64,000 bases of DNA, taken from the NCBI RefSeq assembly GCF_014652375.1, contig NZ_BMYR01000003.1, positions 1 to 64,000 on the forward strand, read 5' to 3'. Both the position numbers and the translations under genes were made by a program. Numbering within the stretch: position 1 is the stretch's first letter; each line of letters starts with the position of its first letter. This stretch comes from Alishewanella tabrizica (GTDB taxonomy: Bacteria; Pseudomonadota; Gammaproteobacteria; Enterobacterales; Alteromonadaceae). Shown here piece by piece: positions 27,136-36,989 of the stretch. The notes beneath the pieces were generated by a model, which was given only the letters and a program-made list of their open reading frames with translations, ran no database searches and was not told the DNA's origin.

Positions 27136-27180
27136 ATGAAACTGCTTCGTTTACAGGATGTGTGTGATGCGGCTGCTTGA
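27136..27180 (+). pseudogene. AlpA-type excisionase/regulator remnant
   Basis: A good ribosome site (AAGGAG, 27122-27127) precedes ATG 27136, which opens MKLLRLQDVCDAAA and stops at TGA. AlpA family proteins commonly begin with M-x-x-L-R-L-x-x-V-C-x-A-T-G-x-S. The rest of the HTH is gone. AlpA proteins regulate or excise prophages and genomic islands, so this marks an old element near the island's right boundary. The region to 27421 has no other gene. Confidence 0.45.
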
Positions 27181-27421
27181 CGTATTAAGTGACTGCCATG
27201 AAGATGAATTCTAAGATTCAGGTTCGGATAAATTAAAAACGGTTATAAGCGATTTTGATGCCTAAAAGTACGCATAAAGTCGTGTTTAGGCTATTTTGTG
27301 AAGTGTTTGTCATACAAAGGTAAATCCTTTTCTCTGCAAACAGCCTTTATGCGTGCGTTGAAACTCTAGGGGTATCAGTATTGCTATTCAATAACTGATT
27401 TAGCATGTTGTTAGTAAATCA

Positions 27422-27883
27422 TCAAACCCAACGGCGTACCGCTGCTGCGTATTGACTGTACTCCTGTCCGAATTTTTTACGCATGTATCGCTCCTCTGGA
27501 GTGATTTGAAACCTGTTCATATACATCACGAAAAGCGGCAGTAGCAAAAAACTCACGATATTAAAAAGAAAAACACCCCAACCAACCAGCATGAGCAAGA
27601 AGCCAACGTACATTGGGTTTCGGCTTATACTATACACGCCTTTAGTAACGAGGCTAGATGATTGATTCGGTATTCTCGGATCGATGGTGGTGTCAGCAGC
27701 AAGAAACGCCTGAACACCAAGTATCGCGACAGCTACACCAATTGATGCCAAAACAAGTGCAACGAGCGCCGATGCGAAAAACGCGATACTCATAGTGGGT
27801 AATAGAACTGCCAATATCCACATGAGGCTTGCGGTTATAACCATTTGAATAATAGGTGGGACTTTTAGTTCTAATCTATCCAT
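27422..27883 (-). CDS. Isoprenylcysteine carboxyl methyltransferase-like (ICMT/PEMT) membrane protein
   Basis: About 153 residues from ATG 27883, chosen because AAAGGAA lies just upstream; an in-frame ATG nine codons earlier lacks such a site. Four hydrophobic stretches and the conserved block LVTKGVYSISRNPMYVGFLL, then EERYMRKKFGQEYSQY, identify the ICMT/PEMT family: G-x-Y-x-x-x-R-N-P-M-Y, then the E-E-x-x-L/M-x-x-x-F-G-x-E-Y box that binds S-adenosylmethionine. Bacterial members have varied or unknown substrates. It sits alone at the junction of island and chromosome. Confidence 0.85.
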   Translation of the reverse strand: MDRLELKVPPIIQMVITASLMWILAVLLPTMSIAFFASALVALVLASIGVAVAILGVQAFLAADTTIDPRIPNQSSSLVTKGVYSISRNPMYVGFLLMLVGWGVFLFNIVSFLLLPLFVMYMNRFQITPEERYMRKKFGQEYSQYAAAVRRWV

Positions 27884-28159
27884 GATGATTCCTTTGGTAT
27901 CTAACGCCAAAATTAAGCGTGGAAAGCTGCGCAGCGTGTTACCAGCGTTTATACATTTTTACTATGTCCATTTGCTACTTTTAATAACTGCTAGCAAAAA
28001 GCATAAATTACAACTGGTTAAACAATTAAAAAAGCTGTTTGAAAAGGGTTTGCTCGTTTTGGAGCAATGATAGACATATCAATAGCATATGCCGAGATAC
28101 TTGCTTCCTTGGATTAGCGTAAGTCTAGTATACTTTTAATGCCAGTAAACCAGCGGTAT

Positions 28160-28945
28160 TTAAGCAGACTGAGAAACAAAAGCCGCGATATGTGCCGCCA
28201 GCCAATTAGGATCGTCTAGTGCGATATCATGACCAGCCCAAGGATGTTGCTGATGTGGCGCCTGTAAAAAATTCGCTAAGGCAACGGAACACTGTGGATT
28301 AACCAATTTGTCAGCCTGACTGCTGAGCACCAACGTCGGGCATAGTAGCGGCTGCAGTAACGTAAAACGGCTGGCTGCGAATAATTGACGTAGCGCATTT
28401 GCCATGGATACCGGCTTTTGCTGTTGCCAGCGCTGCCAGTTGGCCACAATAGCTGGGTTTTGGTAAGCGCGGGCACTGGTCAGTTGCAAAATACGTTGCT
28501 CTCGACTGGCAGCCGATAACCAGAACACGCTGGCGATTGCCGGATAATTTTGCCAACGCAGCCGTTGATAAAAGGGTGCTAATGGGCGGGCGCTTGAGTT
28601 AATTAAGGTAACTGAGGCGACTTCGTCAGGATAAGCTAAGGCCCAGTCAATCGCCAGCATCCCGCCTAATGACAGCGCCACGAGGTGCACCCGTGCGGTC
28701 TTCTGTGCAGATTTATGCTGTTGCCATTGGTTGCGCACAGATTGGCGCAGGCCGCTGATCGTGGTAGGTGAGCGTTCTTGATAGAGCTCACCAGCGCCCG
28801 CAAAGTCAAAGCATAACACCGGATTAGGCAGTTTCTCCGCGAGTATTGGGACAAATTCCCCCCAATGCCGCTGCTCACGGGTTAAACCACGTAGCAGAAG
28901 CAGCGGCGTGTGATCTGGCAAAGATTGCTCGTTAGTTAATACCAT
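28160..28945 (-). CDS. Alpha/beta hydrolase
   Basis: 261 residues. LLLLRGLTREQRHWGEF begins the fold, VALSLGGM carries the nucleophile Ser92 in the elbow, SSQADKLVN the acid and WAGHDIALDDP the catalytic His. The cap region is short. It resembles small cytosolic esterases; the substrate is not evident. The start overlaps the end of the upstream M14 peptidase gene by ten bases, so the two form one operon. Confidence 0.85.
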   Translation of the reverse strand: MVLTNEQSLPDHTPLLLLRGLTREQRHWGEFVPILAEKLPNPVLCFDFAGAGELYQERSPTTISGLRQSVRNQWQQHKSAQKTARVHLVALSLGGMLAIDWALAYPDEVASVTLINSSARPLAPFYQRLRWQNYPAIASVFWLSAASREQRILQLTSARAYQNPAIVANWQRWQQQKPVSMANALRQLFAASRFTLLQPLLCPTLVLSSQADKLVNPQCSVALANFLQAPHQQHPWAGHDIALDDPNWLAAHIAAFVSQSA

Positions 28946-29976
28946 AACGAGATGGCCTCAGCCTTAAGTTGCTCGCGTTGAGGGACTGGTAACCACTGCT
29001 GATAAGACAACGTAGCATTAATTAAAAAATTAATCAGGATCAGATGGCTACGTAAAACCCGTTTTACCCTGTGCGGCTTAATCGGATGAAACATGCCTAA
29101 GCTCGATAATAACTGAAAGGGGTTTTTGCGGACCCAGTTCCACGAGCCCATTTCCAACGTTAAGGGTAATAGCAGGCTGTTTTGGCGTAATGCCATATCG
29201 TACAAATAATCCCATAAATCGCCATGGCATAAATAATGCTGCGATTGGGGTTCAAAGATGTAATTCTGATGCGGATAAGTATCCAACAGCAGCTGGCGCA
29301 AGCGGTACATTTCTGCCAGATGTGCCATCGGCTGACGGCGGCTTTTCGCATAAGGAAACCATAAGCGATCGGTGCGGCCAAAACCGGAATGGCAATCCAG
29401 TACTAGCGAACAGGGCCGGGCCAACAACTCACGGCGGACAAAACTCACCAAGGCTTGGCTTTCTGCCTCCATTACACCAGGTTTACCTCGATACCAAGGC
29501 AAAACTGTACCCAGTCGATGACCACCGACCAGCCAGGCAGCACCTTCAGTGCAATCTTGTGGGGCGTTTCGCATCAAATCAACATGGTTACCATTAGAAC
29601 GCCAGCCATTGGCCATACCTGCAGGGTTTAACAGGGGGACAACATAAATACAGCAATGTTCAAGCGTATGCTGTAAACACTGATCCCATGGCAGCCGCTG
29701 TAACAAGGTTTGTAGGTAAGCCAAAATCACCTGAGTACCGATGCGTTCCAACCCATGCACGCCGCCGATAAGCGCTATAGCCGGTAAAGTAGGTTGCGGA
29801 TTGCCAAAACGCAGCGCATAAACCGGCAAGGGGCCGCAAGCATGTGGCACCGTACAGAGCACTTCAGTATGCAGCTCGGGTGGTGCCGTGGCTAGTAATT
29901 GCTGCAGTTGCGCCAACTCTGGCAAGATATCCTGCTGAGACAATACGACCTCAAATCGCAATACTCGAATAATCAC
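28936..29976 (-). CDS. M14-family zinc carboxypeptidase-like protein
   Basis: 346 residues. GGVHGLERIGTQ gives the first two zinc ligands (H-x-x-E), NPAGMANGWRSNGNHVDLMR the substrate-binding Asn-Arg region, LDCHSGFG the third zinc ligand and LTLEMGSW the catalytic Glu. There is no signal peptide, so it probably acts in the cytoplasm, as in the M14 peptide or murein-peptide amidase branch. It precedes and overlaps the alpha/beta hydrolase gene. The exact substrate cannot be read from sequence. Confidence 0.8.
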   Translation of the reverse strand: MIIRVLRFEVVLSQQDILPELAQLQQLLATAPPELHTEVLCTVPHACGPLPVYALRFGNPQPTLPAIALIGGVHGLERIGTQVILAYLQTLLQRLPWDQCLQHTLEHCCIYVVPLLNPAGMANGWRSNGNHVDLMRNAPQDCTEGAAWLVGGHRLGTVLPWYRGKPGVMEAESQALVSFVRRELLARPCSLVLDCHSGFGRTDRLWFPYAKSRRQPMAHLAEMYRLRQLLLDTYPHQNYIFEPQSQHYLCHGDLWDYLYDMALRQNSLLLPLTLEMGSWNWVRKNPFQLLSSLGMFHPIKPHRVKRVLRSHLILINFLINATLSYQQWLPVPQREQLKAEAISLWY

Positions 29977-30159
29977 AGCATAGCGTAATCAACAGCAGCA
30001 ATAATGGCAGTTTTATGAAGATTGCTCGCCACGCTTTGCCATATTTCCGGTTTTCGTCATGATCTTCTTTTAAAGCGCTAGGCTTATTGATGGTTTACTG
30101 CCATATCCGAAATCAACTATAGTCTGAGTTGTTAATTTCGCCATCTTCACGGAGTACTT

Positions 30160-31419
30160 ATGGCTGTAACCTTGCCCTTGCCGGCTAAGCGTCCGCTGTT
30201 CCGGTTAGGCCCAGCCACGTTGGTTACTGCGGCATTTATTGGCCCAGGCACGGTGGTAACCGCGTCTCTAGCTGGCGCGAATTATGGCTATGCTTTGCTT
30301 TGGGCGTTATTGTTTTCGGTTGTTGCGACAATGATTTTGCAGGAGATGGCGGCGCGGCTTGGTATTTTTACCGGTGAAGGGCTGGGCGAAAATTTACGTA
30401 AGATGGTGCGCCAGCCCATACTTAAAGCATTGTTGTATGCGTTGGTGGTGGCCGCGGTGATCATTGGCAACAGCGCTTATCAGGGCGGCAATTTAACCGG
30501 TGCCAGTCTGGGGGCTGATGCCATTTGGGGCCAGCACAGCGTTGTCGTTGGTTTAAAACAATTGATTGGGCTGAACCCTTGGGCGCTATTGTTGGGGGCA
30601 GTGGCTGTAGCGGTGTTATGGCATGGCCGCTATCGGCTAATTGAACGTTGTCTGATTGGCTTGGTGTTACTGATGAGCCTAGCGTTTATCAGCACCATGT
30701 TATTAACCAAGCCGGCGTTTGGCGCCATGCTCGGCGGCTTGTTGTTACCGGTAATTCCTACGGGAGCCACGCTTACGGTGATTGCGCTAATTGGTACAAC
30801 GGTGGTGCCTTACTCACTGTTCTTGCACGCAGCTAGCTCGGCTACCAAATGGCAGCAACAGCCAGATAAAATTAATGCACTTGCCGAGTCAGCGGCCGAT
30901 TTACGCACCGCGATTCCGTTGGGTGGTTTGATCACTCTGGCGGTGCTGTCTACTGCGGCTACCGCATATTTTGGCAAAGGGTTAGTGTTGAATAACGCTG
31001 GCGATCTGGCCTTGTCGTTGCAGCCGCTGTTTGGCGCAGCGGCTACCTATTTAATGGCGCTGGGTTTGTTGGCGGCTGGGCTGTCGTCGGCGATTACCGC
31101 ACCGTTAGCTGCCGCCTATGCACTACGTGGTTTACTTCAGTTAAGCCCATTGCAGTTCCGGTTAACGTGGTTACTGATTATGCTGATTGGTATCGTGGTG
31201 TCGAGTCTTGGGCTGCGGCCGCTGAGTATTATTTGGTTTGCTCAGGTAGCAAACGGTATTTTGTTGCCCATTATTACTTTGTGTTTGCTCGCCGCGGTCA
31301 ATTCACCGCTAATGGGCGCCTATCACAACAGCAGGCGCCAAAACCTGCTAGGATTTGCTGTGTTTTCCGCCACCTTACTGCTCAGTGGCCGCACTTTGTA
31401 TTTAGCGTTTTTCAGCTAG
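30160..31419 (+). CDS. Nramp-family metal transporter with altered metal-site motifs
   Basis: 419 residues with about 11 hydrophobic segments; GGAG lies a few bases upstream of ATG 30160. AAFIGPGTVVTASLAGANYG corresponds to transmembrane helix 1 of Nramp proteins, where the canonical metal-binding DPGN is GPGT here (residues 28-31). Helix 6 has TVVPYSLFLHAAS (216-219 VPYS) in place of the canonical MPHNLYLHS. Both changes remove the Asp and the Met/His that coordinate Mn2+ or Fe2+, so the substrate may be another ion such as Mg2+, or the protein may be a non-manganese relative. It stands alone. Confidence 0.8.
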   Translation: MAVTLPLPAKRPLFRLGPATLVTAAFIGPGTVVTASLAGANYGYALLWALLFSVVATMILQEMAARLGIFTGEGLGENLRKMVRQPILKALLYALVVAAVIIGNSAYQGGNLTGASLGADAIWGQHSVVVGLKQLIGLNPWALLLGAVAVAVLWHGRYRLIERCLIGLVLLMSLAFISTMLLTKPAFGAMLGGLLLPVIPTGATLTVIALIGTTVVPYSLFLHAASSATKWQQQPDKINALAESAADLRTAIPLGGLITLAVLSTAATAYFGKGLVLNNAGDLALSLQPLFGAAATYLMALGLLAAGLSSAITAPLAAAYALRGLLQLSPLQFRLTWLLIMLIGIVVSSLGLRPLSIIWFAQVANGILLPIITLCLLAAVNSPLMGAYHNSRRQNLLGFAVFSATLLLSGRTLYLAFFS

Positions 31420-31570
31420 AAGTGGATTGCTGAGGATATTGGGAGTTGATCCTAAAGACAGAAAGTCATAATGCCTTTACAGATGAAAATCTGTGTTTGA
31501 CACCATTTTGCTTAGAGCAACTTGGCACAGCGCAAGCAACGTCGTTACTGCCGCTTTAACTGTTCTGAAA

Positions 31571-31762
31571 TTATTCATTTTCGATCTGTTGCTGAGCGTC
31601 TTGAAAAATTTCTTTTGTGATTAGACGTTTATAACGACGCTGTCTGCGCCTAGCTTTTGCTGCGTTTGCTCGCCATTGGTTACGCTTGTCCACCACAATA
31701 TCATCAATGTCGTCAGCAAAAATAACGTTTACGGCATCTTTGGGAGAGGTTCGTTTACTCAT
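31571..31762 (-). CDS. Small basic hypothetical protein
   Basis: 63 residues, starting MSKRTSPKDAVNVIFADDID, with a highly basic middle (AKARRRQRRYKRLITKE). No family is recognised. It follows the 112-residue gene by 16 bases on the same strand, suggesting an operon. The basic stretch hints at nucleic acid binding but nothing more can be said. Confidence 0.6.
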   Translation of the reverse strand: MSKRTSPKDAVNVIFADDIDDIVVDKRNQWRANAAKARRRQRRYKRLITKEIFQDAQQQIENE

Positions 31763-31778
31763 TGTTTATTCTTCGTAT

Positions 31779-32117
31779 TTAGAATGAAAAAGTGTGTTGT
31801 TTTTGCCGCCATTTAAGCGAATTTTCGTTTAATTGCTTTAAGTCTTCCTGACCACTAATAATGCGCCTGCATAACTGAACCGCTGCTGTTGCTTGCGTCG
31901 CGTTTAAATGTTTGTAGGCAGGTGACTTGATATAGTCGTACCATACCCCTTCACAAATAGTATCTAGCACGATCCGTTGAAAGCAATGATCGTGCTCAAC
32001 CGGCCATTTTCTAACACTTTTTTGGCCCTGTGCTCTATTTAGCTGTTGCGCTAATTGGGGCATAACCTCGCGTGTAAGTGTCAAATACTCTTGTATTAAT
32101 GCTGCTGTGTTGTCCAT
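31779..32117 (-). CDS. Conserved-looking hypothetical protein
   Basis: 112 residues. The core VRKWPVEHDHCFQRIVLDTI, then GVWYDYIKSPAYKHL, has the dense Trp, His and Cys content of a conserved family I have seen in gammaproteobacteria but cannot name. The first 30 residues are helical. It is upstream of the small basic protein gene, with which it probably shares a transcript. Confidence 0.65.
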   Translation of the reverse strand: MDNTAALIQEYLTLTREVMPQLAQQLNRAQGQKSVRKWPVEHDHCFQRIVLDTICEGVWYDYIKSPAYKHLNATQATAAVQLCRRIISGQEDLKQLNENSLKWRQKQHTFSF

Positions 32118-32192
32118 ATTGGTGGTATCACTTGATTTTGTGGCACGGTGTGTTTATGGCACAACGTAACAACCCAAGATGCGGCGGATTTA

Positions 32193-32210
32193 GCCATGCT
32201 AAAGCATGGC
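32193..32210. repeat. Perfect 8-base palindromic hairpin
   Basis: GCCATGCT at 32193-32200 and AGCATGGC at 32203-32210 are exact complements. It lies between glutaminase (upstream on the minus strand) and the 112-residue gene. There is no T run on either side, so it is a possible operator or RNA stem and not an intrinsic terminator. Confidence 0.4.
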
Positions 32211-32369
32211 AATTCCCTATAAACACGTAATCAATTACGTAAAATAAAGTTAAAAGGTTCAAGCCAAGCACCTTTATCTAAGATGATTACTAGTGATGTT
32301 ATTGGCGATGGTATGTGTGCTTTAAGATAGCGGGTGATCTGACTTACGCTGGCTGAGAGAAACGTCTCG

Positions 32370-33293
32370 CTACTTTTGTCCAAACACTGACCAGCCGGTA
32401 AATTGTGCCAAGCGCTCCAGCGCGAGTGTCCCGATAAGACTGTTCCCCTGTTGATCTAAACCAGGCGACCAGACGGCAATAGACGCTTTACCTGGCGCGA
32501 TAGCAAGAATACCACCCCCCACGCCACTTTTACCGGGTAAACCTACTCTGAAAGCAAACTCCCCTGAGCCATCATAGTGCCCACACATCATCATTAATGA
32601 ATTAATGCGGCGGGCGCGTTGTGCAGAGACAATGCGCTGTCCCATGGTTTTATCAATACCGTCAGAGGCTAAAAATAATCCAGATTGTGCCAGTTGTAAG
32701 CAATTCATGGCGATAGCACATTGATGAAAATACGTGCCTAATACTTTATCAACATCATGTCGTAAGCGGCCAAACGCTTTCATAAAATGTGCCAGAGAGG
32801 CGTTGCGATCCCGATGCTGCATTTCAGACGCAGCAACGACGCGGTCAAAACAAATACTGTCATCTTTAGCCAGATAGCGGACAAAACTGAGGATCTCGCC
32901 TAGGCATTCTTTGGGTTCATGCCCCATCATGATGGCATCGACAACGGCGATTGCGCCGGCATTAATAAAGGGATTGCGAGGTTTTCCCATTTCATGTTCA
33001 AGTTGCACAATCGAATTAAAAGGATTACCCGAGGGTTCTCTGCCTACATGTTGCCAAAGGCCATCACCGATCTTACCCAGTGCCATGGTCAGGGTAAAAA
33101 CCTTAGAGATACTTTGAATAGAAAAAAGCGTAGTAGCGTCTCCTGCGGTAAAGCTGTCGCCCGATGGTGTGCAAACAGCAATACCAAATTGAGCGGGATC
33201 AACACTGGCAAGTTGAGGAATATAATCGGCAACCTTACCTCGTTGTGTTATCAACTTAAGTTCGGCAACTAGTGCATTTAAAAAATCTTGCAT
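32370..33293 (-). CDS. glsA: Glutaminase
   Basis: 307 residues from ATG 33293, preferred over an upstream in-frame GTG (33326) because GGAA sits upstream and the length then equals the usual 305-310. It hydrolyses glutamine to glutamate and ammonia. The beta-lactamase-like signature is complete: [10 protein letters not shown] with Ser61 and Lys64, [20 protein letters not shown], and [13 protein letters not shown] near the C-terminus. Cytosolic, with no signal peptide. Confidence 0.95.
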   Translation of the reverse strand: MQDFLNALVAELKLITQRGKVADYIPQLASVDPAQFGIAVCTPSGDSFTAGDATTLFSIQSISKVFTLTMALGKIGDGLWQHVGREPSGNPFNSIVQLEHEMGKPRNPFINAGAIAVVDAIMMGHEPKECLGEILSFVRYLAKDDSICFDRVVAASEMQHRDRNASLAHFMKAFGRLRHDVDKVLGTYFHQCAIAMNCLQLAQSGLFLASDGIDKTMGQRIVSAQRARRINSLMMMCGHYDGSGEFAFRVGLPGKSGVGGGILAIAPGKASIAVWSPGLDQQGNSLIGTLALERLAQFTGWSVFGQK

Positions 33294-33564
33294 GGGTAAA
33301 TTCCAATGTTTGTGCACTTGAGCCACTTGCCACTAACAAGACAGCCATTTCCCGTTATTGCTCGAAGCAAAACGTAGAAACGCTGTTTAAATAAGATGAA
33401 TCTGATAATGTGATTAGCAGAAACATTTTTATAAGCCATTTTTTGCTTTCGTTCGGAATACTGTAAAGAAAGTATATAACTATAAGCGTGTCCAATGAAT
33501 CGTATATACCTTACTATTAATCATACCATCGTCAATTACGCGATAAGGACGATTAAGGCAAACA

Positions 33565-34746
33565 ATGGATTTTAATGAAAAACCCGATCGTTCTCGCTCA
33601 AAAGCCTATAAATGGGAGCGCTACAAGGGAACCGACATCTTACCCATGTGGATTGCCGATACCGAGTTCCGCTGTGCTGAACCGATCTTAACGGCGCTAC
33701 ATCAGCGAATTGACGAGGGTATCTTTGGTTACACCCTGCCAGAGCATGATATTGAGGCGATTGCCGCCGTAGTTGCGTGGTGTCAACGCCAGTATAACTG
33801 GCAAATTGATCCCAGTTGGCTGGTGTGGACGCCTGGCATTGTGCCGGCATTTAACCTCTTTATTAAAGCAGTATGCCAAACAGGCGATAAAATTATAGTA
33901 CCCACGCCCAATTACCCGCCGATGCTAGCCGCACCTGCGCTCAATAATATGGAGCGCATTTGCATCGACACTGTGTTAGTTGACGGGCGATGGACTTTGG
34001 ATTTTGCTGCGTTAGAACAGGCGGCCGCAGATCCCAAAGCGCGTGTATTTATGCTATGTAATCCCATGAATCCGCAAGGTTCAGTGTTACGGCAAGAGGA
34101 GCTCGACAGCATTGCGCAAATTTGCAATAAGCATGGCGTCTTAGTGTGTTCTGATGAAATACACTGCGATTTAATTTTAGATGCTGTGCCACATTTTCCT
34201 GCCAGTGCACATCCATTATTGGCCGATACCTCTGTGACATTAATGGCCCCCAGTAAAACCTTTAATGTTGCGGGTTTGGGTACGGCCTTTGCCATTATTC
34301 CCAATCCAATATTACGCGCGGCCTTTAATCAGGCGGCGCAAGGGGTGTTACCTTGGGTTACGATAACAGGGTTAACGGCAACGCAGGCAGCGTTTAGCCA
34401 TTGCGATCTCTGGCATCAACAGCAATTAGCCTATTTAAAACAGAATCGTGATTTTTTAGTCGATGAGATTAACCAGATAGCGGGATTACAGGTAATTTCA
34501 CCTGCCGCCACCTTTTTATTGTGGGTCGATGCCAGCCAATTAGGTGTTGCTGATACCCAAGCCTGGTGCGAAGCCCGAGGCGTTGGCCCTTCGGCTGGAA
34601 GCGCTTTTGGTAATAAAGATTTTTTTCGTCTGAACTATGGCTGCGCACGGGCGTACTTAGAAGAGGCCGTAAACCGGCTGCGGGGCAATCCCCGCGATAA
34701 CAAGCAATTGATAACAAGCAAAAGTGCCGACATTGATAAATGCTGA
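33565..34746 (+). CDS. ovoB: PLP-dependent C-S lyase, MalY/PatB family, probable OvoB
   Basis: 393 residues. The start MDFNEKPDRSRSKAYKWERY and MWIADTEF are typical of MalY/PatB lyases. The pyridoxal phosphate Lys is in MAPSKTFNVAGL (Lys231), and the C-terminal FFRLNYGCAR holds the carboxylate-binding Arg. It lies 80 bases before ovoA on the same strand. In ovothiol synthesis OvoA makes the histidyl-cysteine sulfoxide and a PLP lyase (OvoB) cleaves the C-S bond to give 4-mercaptohistidine. The assignment as OvoB rests on this neighbour; on sequence alone it could equally be a cystathionine beta-lyase. Confidence 0.85.
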   Translation: MDFNEKPDRSRSKAYKWERYKGTDILPMWIADTEFRCAEPILTALHQRIDEGIFGYTLPEHDIEAIAAVVAWCQRQYNWQIDPSWLVWTPGIVPAFNLFIKAVCQTGDKIIVPTPNYPPMLAAPALNNMERICIDTVLVDGRWTLDFAALEQAAADPKARVFMLCNPMNPQGSVLRQEELDSIAQICNKHGVLVCSDEIHCDLILDAVPHFPASAHPLLADTSVTLMAPSKTFNVAGLGTAFAIIPNPILRAAFNQAAQGVLPWVTITGLTATQAAFSHCDLWHQQQLAYLKQNRDFLVDEINQIAGLQVISPAATFLLWVDASQLGVADTQAWCEARGVGPSAGSAFGNKDFFRLNYGCARAYLEEAVNRLRGNPRDNKQLITSKSADIDKC

Positions 34747-34826
34747 GTTCACGCTAAACGTTGGTCATTTATTGGGGATTTATCCTATTTCTGCGCCACA
34801 AACTATTAAAAGGATTGTGTTTGACA

Positions 34827-36989
34827 ATGACATTACCTATACATCACCTTGAAGCGATGGCAAATACCGCTATCAGCTCTAGCAACGTTATGCCATTACG
34901 CAGAACGCCACAACTTAATGACGGTAATATAGCTGAGAAGCGGGCAGAAATTGCCCGTTATTTTACCAATACCTTTGACACCTACACCCGACTGTTTGAT
35001 TGCTTGCGCGACGATACTGGGTTTTACCAAAAGCCTATCGCCCTGCGCCATCCGCTGATTTTTTATTTTGGTCATACCGCCACGTTTTTTATCAACAAAC
35101 TCATCTTAGCGAAGCTGATATCCGCGCGCATCAACCCGCACATGGAATCTATTTTTGCTGTTGGCGTGGATGAAATGAGCTGGGATGATTTATCTGAAGC
35201 GCATTTCGATTGGCCCAGTGTGGATGCTGTGCGTGAGTATCGTGCCAAGGTGCGTGCGACCGTATTGGATCTCATCAACACGCTCGAGCTGGTATTGCCG
35301 ATTGATTGGGACAACAGCTGGTGGCCTATTGTAATGGGCATTGAGCATGAGCGTATTCATCTTGAAACCTCTACAGTGCTGATCCGACAGCAGGTGTTGG
35401 CGAAAGTGCAGTCATTACCTGAGTGGCCAATCTGTCAAGAAACCGGTCAGGCGCCTAAAAACAAGCTGATAACCGTGCCGGCGGGTGCGGTGAATATTGG
35501 CAAAGCTTTTGATAGCGCCTTTTATGGTTGGGATAACGAGTATGGCCAACATCAGGCCGAGGTGGCAGAGTTTAAAGCCAGTCAATACCTGGTGAGTAAC
35601 CAAGAATTTTTAGAATTTGTTGAAGACGGCGGCTATACCCAAGATCATGTTTGGACTGAGGAGGGGCTAGCTTGGCGTCAGTATACCGAGGCCAAACATC
35701 CGACGTTTTGGCGCTGGCACAATGGTTGGCGTTTGCGCTTAATGACCGAAGAAATTGCTATGCCATGGGATTGGCCTGTTGAAGTAAATTATCATGAGGC
35801 CAAAGCCTTTTGCGCATGGAAAACGGCCGAGAGTGGGCAAAAAATTCGTATGCCTACCGAAGATGAATGGTACCGATTATGTGCCGAAGCAGGGGTTAAT
35901 GAAGTGGGCGAGGCACCTGCTGCCGCGAACCTGCATCTTGATCATTTTGCCTCATCTTGCCCTGTAACGCGCTTTCAGCATGGCCGTTGGTACGATGTGG
36001 TTGGCAATGTCTGGCAGTGGACTGAAACCGCGATCTATCCTTTTAACCATTTCAAAGTACATCCGCTTTATGATGATTTTACTACCCCTACCTTTGATGG
36101 TGAGCACAATCTGATCAAGGGTGGCTCGTGGATCTCTGCCGGTAATGAAGCCCGGCTCAGTGCGCGCTATGCGTTTCGTCGCCACTTTTTTCAGCATGCC
36201 GGTTTTCGTTATGTGGCTGCTAATACCGAGGCATCGTCGTCAACCGCATACTATGAAAGCGATAAGCTATTATCAGAATATGCCGAGTTTCATTTTGGCG
36301 ATACCTGGTATGGCGTAGAGAGTTTTCCAAAAGCCTTGGCTGATATTGCGATTGAGGCAATGCAGGGTAAGGTAACAGGCAAAGCCCTGGATCTAGGCTG
36401 TGCTTGTGGTCGTGCCAGCTTTGAATTAGCCCGACAATTCGACACTGTAGAAGGTGTGGATTTTTCTGCGAACTTTATCGGGCTTGCCGCAAGAATGGCA
36501 GAGCAAGGCGAAGTGCATTATGCCCGTGTCGAGGAAGGGGATTTGGTCAGTTACCATACCCGCACCCTAAATGCCTTAGGGTTAGATGCCTATGCAGATC
36601 GTGTGGCCTTTTATCAAGGTGATGCCTGTAATTTAAAACCGCAATTTACTGGGTACGATCTTGTGCTGGCGGCGAATCTGATTGATCGTTTATACCAGCC
36701 GAGCCGCTTTTTGGCTGAGATGGCACCGCGCATTAATGCGGGCGGCTTGCTCATTATTGCGTCTCCCTATACTTGGCTGGAAGAGCATACGCCTAAGCAT
36801 GAATGGCTTGGTGGCTTTAAAAAGGATGGCGAAAGTTACAGCACCTTGGATGGCCTAAAGGCGCATCTATCGCGCCACTTTAGGTTAGTCGGTGAGCCGC
36901 GCAAAGTGCCCTTTGTGATCCGCGAAACGCAGCACAAGTTTCAGCATACGCTCTCTGAGCTGACTATTTGGGAGCGTCTGCCAGAGTAA
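34827..36989 (+). CDS. ovoA: 5-histidylcysteine sulfoxide synthase/4-mercaptohistidine N-methyltransferase
   Basis: About 720 residues from ATG 34827 (a TTG two codons earlier is also possible). The DinB-like N-terminus carries the iron site EHERIHLE in HX3HXE form, starting at residue 174. An FGE-sulfatase fold follows (VPAGAVNIGKAFDS; VVGNVWQWTET; IKGGSWISAGNEARLSARYA). The C-terminal third is a SAM methyltransferase (ALDLGCACGRASFELA; LVLAANLIDRLYQPSRFL). This is the full bifunctional OvoA architecture, which makes ovothiol A from histidine and cysteine, a redox protectant. Its 3' end overlaps the convergent ADP-ribosylglycohydrolase gene by 26 bases. Confidence 0.95.
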   Translation: MTLPIHHLEAMANTAISSSNVMPLRRTPQLNDGNIAEKRAEIARYFTNTFDTYTRLFDCLRDDTGFYQKPIALRHPLIFYFGHTATFFINKLILAKLISARINPHMESIFAVGVDEMSWDDLSEAHFDWPSVDAVREYRAKVRATVLDLINTLELVLPIDWDNSWWPIVMGIEHERIHLETSTVLIRQQVLAKVQSLPEWPICQETGQAPKNKLITVPAGAVNIGKAFDSAFYGWDNEYGQHQAEVAEFKASQYLVSNQEFLEFVEDGGYTQDHVWTEEGLAWRQYTEAKHPTFWRWHNGWRLRLMTEEIAMPWDWPVEVNYHEAKAFCAWKTAESGQKIRMPTEDEWYRLCAEAGVNEVGEAPAAANLHLDHFASSCPVTRFQHGRWYDVVGNVWQWTETAIYPFNHFKVHPLYDDFTTPTFDGEHNLIKGGSWISAGNEARLSARYAFRRHFFQHAGFRYVAANTEASSSTAYYESDKLLSEYAEFHFGDTWYGVESFPKALADIAIEAMQGKVTGKALDLGCACGRASFELARQFDTVEGVDFSANFIGLAARMAEQGEVHYARVEEGDLVSYHTRTLNALGLDAYADRVAFYQGDACNLKPQFTGYDLVLAANLIDRLYQPSRFLAEMAPRINAGGLLIIASPYTWLEEHTPKHEWLGGFKKDGESYSTLDGLKAHLSRHFRLVGEPRKVPFVIRETQHKFQHTLSELTIWERLPE

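Noticed and set aside
27882..28070. 62-codon open frame with a hydrophobic middle and basic tail
   Set aside because: It begins inside the divergent methyltransferase gene's start region, lacks a ribosome site and matches no family.
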